This document shows, one piece after another, positions 60,381-64,000 of a DNA stretch of 64,000 bases; within the stretch, counting starts at the first letter, position 1; each line of letters starts with the position of its first letter. The translations under genes were made by a program, and so were the position numbers. The notes under the pieces were generated by a model. The model did not search any database. It was not told the DNA's origin and saw only the letters and a list, made by a program, of their open reading frames with translations. This stretch comes from Vogesella margarita (lineage in GTDB: Bacteria > Pseudomonadota > Gammaproteobacteria > Burkholderiales > Chromobacteriaceae), in assembly GCF_028548475.1 (NCBI RefSeq), contig NZ_JAQQLE010000016.1, positions 1 through 64,000 of the forward strand, read 5' to 3'.

Positions 60381-60836
60381 ATGAACTCGCCCATCGCCTG
60401 CCTGCTGCGCCAGTCCAGCCGCGTAATCTCGCCACTGGCGCCGCCACTGCAAGACCTTGCCCTGCTGGCACTGCGCCTGTGGCTGGCGTGGGTGTTCTTC
60501 AGGTCCGGGCTGACCAAGATCGAGGATTGGGACACCACGCTGTTCCTGTTCCACGAGGAATACGCGGTGCCGCTGCTGCCGCCAACGTTGGCCGCATGGC
60601 TGGGCACCGGCGGTGAACTGGTGCTGCCGGTGCTACTGGCGCTGGGGCTGGCCGGCCGCTTCGCCGCGCTCGGCCTGTCCGTGCTCAACGCGGTAGCGGT
60701 GATCAGCTATCCGGCGCTGGCGGGCACCGCGCTCGACTTCCACTACCAGTGGGGACTGATGCTGTTCACGCTGCTGGCCTGCGGCCCCGGCCGGCTGTCG
60801 CTGGACGCGCTGATCAGGCGCCAGTACCGGCTGTGA
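60381..60836 (+). CDS. DoxX family membrane protein of the bufferin operon
   Basis: A 151-residue protein with four membrane helices. LALRLWLAWVFFRSGLTKIEDWDTTLFLF and PTLAAWLGTGGELVLPVLLALGLAGR are typical of DoxX proteins that accompany DUF692/DUF2063/DUF2282 genes. It may supply or accept electrons or quinone equivalents for the modification, but that is not established. It contains the uptake-word variant at 60584-60595. Confidence 0.85.
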   Translation: MNSPIACLLRQSSRVISPLAPPLQDLALLALRLWLAWVFFRSGLTKIEDWDTTLFLFHEEYAVPLLPPTLAAWLGTGGELVLPVLLALGLAGRFAALGLSVLNAVAVISYPALAGTALDFHYQWGLMLFTLLACGPGRLSLDALIRRQYRL

Positions 60837-60882
60837 CATGGCATAATCGTCGGCACCGTTCACTTTCTATCCCCGCCCACGC

Positions 60883-61731
60883 ATGAGCACGCCACAGACC
60901 CTGGTATTACAAGCCCCCACCCTGGACCAAGCCCGCATCACCGAACTGGCCGCCCTGTCCGGCGCCCGCGACAGCCGCAGCGTTGCGGCCAACGTGGTGC
61001 GTCTGGACGGCGTCGACCCCGCCCGCCGCGAGCTGGTGCTGGCACGCGCCGAGCGCCTGAGCGTGGATGCCAACTACGTCGACAGCGCATGCCGCTTTGC
61101 CGATTTCGGGCTGCTGGTTTCGGACATGGATTCGACGCTGATCACCATCGAGTGCATCGACGAGATCGCCGACATGCAGGGACTGAAACCGCAGGTGGCG
61201 GCCATCACCGAGCGCTCGATGCGCGGCGAGCTGGACTTCAGCGAATCGCTGAAGGCACGCGTCGCGCTGCTGGCCGGGCTGCCGGAAGCTGCGCTGGCCA
61301 GCGTCTACGATGAACGCCTGCAGCTGATGGCCGGCGCCCGCGAGCTGCTGGCCGCCTGTCGCGAACACGGCGTGAAATTCATGCTGGTTTCCGGCGGCTT
61401 CACCTACTTCACCGAACGGCTGAAGGCGGAACTGGGCCTCGACTATACCCACGCCAACCAGCTGGAAATCGTCGACGGCAAGCTCACCGGCCGAGTCGTC
61501 GGCGACATCGTCGACGGCGCCGCCAAGCGCCAGCTGCTGATCGCGCAGCGCGAGGCGCTGGGCCTGCGCACCGAGCAGGTGATCGCCATGGGCGACGGCG
61601 CCAACGACCTGCTGATGCTGGCCGAAGCCGGCGTCGGCGTCGCCACCCACGCCAAGCCGGTAGTGCGCGCCCAGGCCCGCTACACCCTCAACCACGTTGG
61701 ACTGGATGGCATCCGCCACCTGTTCCTATAG
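60883..61731 (+). CDS. serB: phosphoserine phosphatase
   Basis: A 282-residue HAD phosphatase for the last step of serine synthesis. The nucleophile is Asp81 in DMDSTLITIECIDEIAD. LMLVSGGFTYFTERL, the lysine region and MGDGANDLLMLAEAGVG complete the motifs. The length and N-terminal extension (ACT-like) match proteobacterial SerB. Monocistronic in this view; an uptake word follows its stop. Confidence 0.95.
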   Translation: MSTPQTLVLQAPTLDQARITELAALSGARDSRSVAANVVRLDGVDPARRELVLARAERLSVDANYVDSACRFADFGLLVSDMDSTLITIECIDEIADMQGLKPQVAAITERSMRGELDFSESLKARVALLAGLPEAALASVYDERLQLMAGARELLAACREHGVKFMLVSGGFTYFTERLKAELGLDYTHANQLEIVDGKLTGRVVGDIVDGAAKRQLLIAQREALGLRTEQVIAMGDGANDLLMLAEAGVGVATHAKPVVRAQARYTLNHVGLDGIRHLFL

Positions 61732-61734
61732 CCT

Positions 61735-61746
61735 GCGGCCAACCTT
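61735..61746 (+). repeat. candidate DNA uptake word just after serB
   Basis: Exact GCGGCCAACCTT preceded by T, four bases after the serB stop and two bases before the next ATG. Confidence 0.85.
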
Positions 61747-61748
61747 GT

Positions 61749-62261
61749 ATGCCCCTGCCCGAACTGGACACCGTCTACTTTGACAGCTGCTTCCCGCTGC
61801 GCTTCCACCCGGCGCCGGACGCGGCCACCCGCCACGCCGCACAGCTGGAAACCGGCCTCGCGCTGGCGGTGCTCGCTGCGCCGCAGGACCAGGACAGCGA
61901 CGGCAGCCCGCTGCTGCAACGGCTGGAGGCCAAGCTCGACTTCGTGCTGGAGCTGGGCCTGCTGGCGCGCTATCCGCAACTGCCGCCAGCGCGCCCCTGC
62001 CGCATCGGGCTGGAGGCGGTGGTGTGGCAGGATGAACAGACCGCCGCACCCGGTGACAGCGGCCTGCTGCAGCTGCATCCGCACGCGCCGTCCGGCTGCC
62101 CGCTGTACCTGTTTGTGACCATCGAAGCCAGCGAGGCCAGCCCCGACGGCTACCGGCACCTGGCACGGTTGCAGCCGCTGCGCCACGACAACGACACCCG
62201 CCGCTGGGAACGCTGGGTGTTCCAGCAGCATCGCCAGCACATCGGCAAGGGCAAGGCATGA
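61749..62261 (+). CDS. atypical PilZ domain (cyclic di-GMP receptor-like) protein
   Basis: A 170-residue protein similar to the atypical PilZ family first seen in Xanthomonas. LLQRLEAKLDFVLELGLLARYPQLPPARPCRIGLEAVVW, then GLLQLHPHAPSGCPLYLFVTI, fit that family; the canonical RxxxR/DxSxxG c-di-GMP motifs are not obvious. Its stop overlaps the start of a diguanylate cyclase gene (ATGA), so the two are likely functionally linked. Assignment moderately sure. Confidence 0.7.
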   Translation: MPLPELDTVYFDSCFPLRFHPAPDAATRHAAQLETGLALAVLAAPQDQDSDGSPLLQRLEAKLDFVLELGLLARYPQLPPARPCRIGLEAVVWQDEQTAAPGDSGLLQLHPHAPSGCPLYLFVTIEASEASPDGYRHLARLQPLRHDNDTRRWERWVFQQHRQHIGKGKA

Positions 62262-64000
62262 CAGCGGCCCTGCCGCCGGAACAGCACGCGCCGGAAGCGC
62301 AGCGCGCCCGTCGCCTGCTGCGCCTGTCGTGGGTGCTGGCACTGCTGGTACTGGCGGTGATGTGGGGCGGCGTGATCGAGGGCCTGCGCCAGCGCCAGTC
62401 GCTGCTCAGCGCCCAGCAACAGACACAACAGGCGGAATGGCTGCGCCTGTCCAGTGCGGCGGTGGATGACCGGCTGCGCAACCTGGACAAGGAATTGCAG
62501 TTGTTCGCCGATGACCAGCCCAGCCTGGCCCGCGACGCCACCCAGCTGTTCCCGCTGCAGGGCGGCAGCCTGTGGCTGGTGGACGACAAGCAGCAACAGC
62601 AGCGACGCGGCCAAGCCCGGGCACTGAGCGAGGCGGCGGTACAACAGGTGCGGCAATGGCTGAACAGCCCGGCGGTCCACCCGGCGCTGACCTTGCTGCC
62701 GCTACCGGTCCTCGACAAGCGCCCCGGCAACAGCGAACTGCTGCAGGTGGTACTGCCGCTATGCGACCAGGAACGCTGTCACAGCGCGCTCACCGGCTTC
62801 CTGCGTGTCGGCGAGCTGCTGGACCCAGAACAACTGGTGGATCACCCCGCCTACGCCATACTCGACATCAACGGCAGCGTGCTGGCCAGCAATGGCAGCA
62901 TGGATTTCAACGGCCAGAACCTGACTCGGGTCGCCACCACCCGCCTCGGCCAGGTGCCGCTGCTGCTGGCGGCCAACTACCACAGCAGCCAGATCATCCG
63001 CAGTTTCAACCTGTTCGCGCTGAGCCTGCTCGGTGTAGCGCTGGTGCTCAGCTGCCTGCTGCTGCTGCTGATGTGGCGCATCAGCCAGATCCTGCAGCAC
63101 GTCGAGCACAGCAGCAGCCAGTTCGACCATGCGCAACAATTGCTGGCGCTGACCAACAGCAGCCTGCGCGACAAGATGCGCACCCTGATCGACGAGCAGC
63201 GCGACCAGCAGACGCTGATCGAAACGGTACAGGTCGGCGTGCTGATCGTCGACGCTGGCGATCTGTCCATCCTCACCAGCAACGATGCTGCCGCGCGCAT
63301 GCTGGGCATGTCGCGACAGATGCTGCAGCGGCAGACGCTGCCGGTACTGTTCCATGCCCGGCAGCGCTGCGACGAGCTGCTACTGGCCCTGCAGGAGCAG
63401 CAGATCGTCACCGACCGCGAGGCGCAGCTCAACAATCACAACCACAAGATCTGCTGGAGCATGACCTCGATGCGTTACCTGCAATTTCGCGAGCGTCACG
63501 CCATCGCCGTCAGCCTGATCGACATCACCGAGCGCTTCGCCCACGCCCAGCGCCTGCAGGACGAGAAGCAGGCCACCGAACGCGCGCTGGCGCAGCTGCA
63601 GGCGACCCAGCACGAGCTGTACCAGCGCGCCACGCTGGACGACCTCACCGGGCTGGCCAATCGTCGCCACTTCCTGTCCTTCGCCGGCAAGGCGCTGGAG
63701 CGCGCCCGGCTGGCCAACGACACCGTCGCCGTGGCGGTGATCGACCTCGACCACTTCAAGAACATCAACGACCGCTACGGCCACGCCGCCGGCGACGCCG
63801 CGTTGCAACACTTCGCCGACAACCTACGCGTAGCGCTACCGGACAGCGCGATGGCCGGGCGCATGGGCGGCGAAGAGTTTGCCCTGCTGCTGCCGGATAC
63901 CTCGCTGGGCGAGGCGCACGCCATCGTCGACGTGCTGCGCAACGGCATCGCCGCACAGTGCTTCCACACCGACGGTCAGCAGCTGCAGCTGACCTTCTCC
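62258..64000 (+). CDS. membrane-anchored PAS-GGDEF diguanylate cyclase (3'-truncated by window edge)
   Basis: 581 codons are visible with no stop. Residues about 20-45 form a membrane helix, 45-248 an extracytoplasmic sensor domain (with a close Cys pair, CDQERC), 250-274 a second membrane helix, then a coiled coil, a PAS-like domain (about 320-430) and a GGDEF domain starting ATLDDLTGLANRRHF (about 458). The active-site motif is GGEEF at 537-541. The inhibitory RxxD I-site upstream is not conserved (PDSA). It makes c-di-GMP, probably acting with the overlapping PilZ gene. Confidence 0.9.
   Translation, partial: MTAALPPEQHAPEAQRARRLLRLSWVLALLVLAVMWGGVIEGLRQRQSLLSAQQQTQQAEWLRLSSAAVDDRLRNLDKELQLFADDQPSLARDATQLFPLQGGSLWLVDDKQQQQRRGQARALSEAAVQQVRQWLNSPAVHPALTLLPLPVLDKRPGNSELLQVVLPLCDQERCHSALTGFLRVGELLDPEQLVDHPAYAILDINGSVLASNGSMDFNGQNLTRVATTRLGQVPLLLAANYHSSQIIRSFNLFALSLLGVALVLSCLLLLLMWRISQILQHVEHSSSQFDHAQQLLALTNSSLRDKMRTLIDEQRDQQTLIETVQVGVLIVDAGDLSILTSNDAAARMLGMSRQMLQRQTLPVLFHARQRCDELLLALQEQQIVTDREAQLNNHNHKICWSMTSMRYLQFRERHAIAVSLIDITERFAHAQRLQDEKQATERALAQLQATQHELYQRATLDDLTGLANRRHFLSFAGKALERARLANDTVAVAVIDLDHFKNINDRYGHAAGDAALQHFADNLRVALPDSAMAGRMGGEEFALLLPDTSLGEAHAIVDVLRNGIAAQCFHTDGQQLQLTFS

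Noticed and set aside
59154-60996. GCGGCCAACGTG at 59154-59165 and 60985-60996 (also 39380) as further uptake words
   Set aside because: They differ at two positions from the consensus, lie in coding sequence as common Ala-Ala-Asn-Val codons, and were not counted.

Overview
The window is GC-rich, densely coded bacterial DNA that reads as a chromosome of a betaproteobacterium of the order Neisseriales, most likely a free-living Chromobacteriaceae-type organism (Vogesella or Chromobacterium-like). The gene repertoire supports this placement only as inference: an AcoABC-type dehydrogenase operon, glpFKD/glpR, kbl-tdh, glyQS, the Asp-type HemB, grpE-dnaK-dnaJ, and the smpB/ratA/rnfH cluster. No tRNA, CRISPR array or prophage was seen. 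The left edge lies in the leader of an rRNA operon that runs leftward out of the window.

Layout: 1-190 rrn promoter and boxA (minus strand). 0.4-5.6 kb is a minus-strand operon for acetate activation and an alpha-keto acid/acetoin dehydrogenase with an acyl carrier protein. 5.9-7.1 kb holds two overlapping phosphoribosyltransferases. 7.1-11.2 kb is an amino-alcohol kinase/phospho-lyase/SDR operon with a divergent GntR regulator. 11.2-13.7 kb is a benzoate-type transporter and a DHA2 efflux pump, both truncated by an IS5-family (IS903-like) element. 13.7-17.4 kb carries an outer-membrane efflux lipoprotein, a DUF2892 protein, a flavin monooxygenase and a phosphopantetheinyl transferase. 17.9-21.5 kb is molybdate uptake and regulation (modA-modB-modC-nifQ-like-modE). 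21.7-25.1 kb is a stress-sensing block (CZB chemoreceptor, PNPOx-like protein, AhpD-like protein, LysR). 25.4-28.0 kb is electrophile defence (nemR, nemA, DJ-1). 28.5-34.0 kb is glycerol catabolism. 34.2-45.0 kb is housekeeping (gloA, plsC, gmhB, glyQS, tdh, kbl, hemB). 45.4-48.9 kb has two amino-acid transporters. 49.1-53.0 kb is dnaJ-dnaK-grpE, and 53.4-54.7 kb is isocitrate lyase. 54.9-58.2 kb has rnfH, ratA, smpB and guaA. 58.5-60.8 kb is a bufferin-type copper-buffering RiPP operon. 60.9-64.0 kb holds serB, an atypical PilZ protein and a diguanylate cyclase cut by the window edge.

The most striking signal is not a gene. A 12-bp word, GCGGCCAACCTT (reverse complement AAGGTTGGCCGC), occurs exactly 22 times in 64 kb, and 20 of those copies extend to TGCGGCCAACCTT. 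Seventeen copies lie between genes, often just after stop codons. Three pairs form inverted repeats, and a self-complementary variant forms the hemB terminator. This is how DNA uptake sequences behave in Neisseriaceae and Pasteurellaceae, but the word lacks the CTG core shared by the known Neisseriaceae dialects. It is proposed here as a new uptake-sequence dialect.

Functionally the window combines central carbon entry points (acetate, acetoin/pyruvate, glycerol, threonine, glyoxylate shunt) with several metal and electrophile stress modules (molybdate, copper RiPP, NemR/NemA, AhpD, CZB chemoreceptor).
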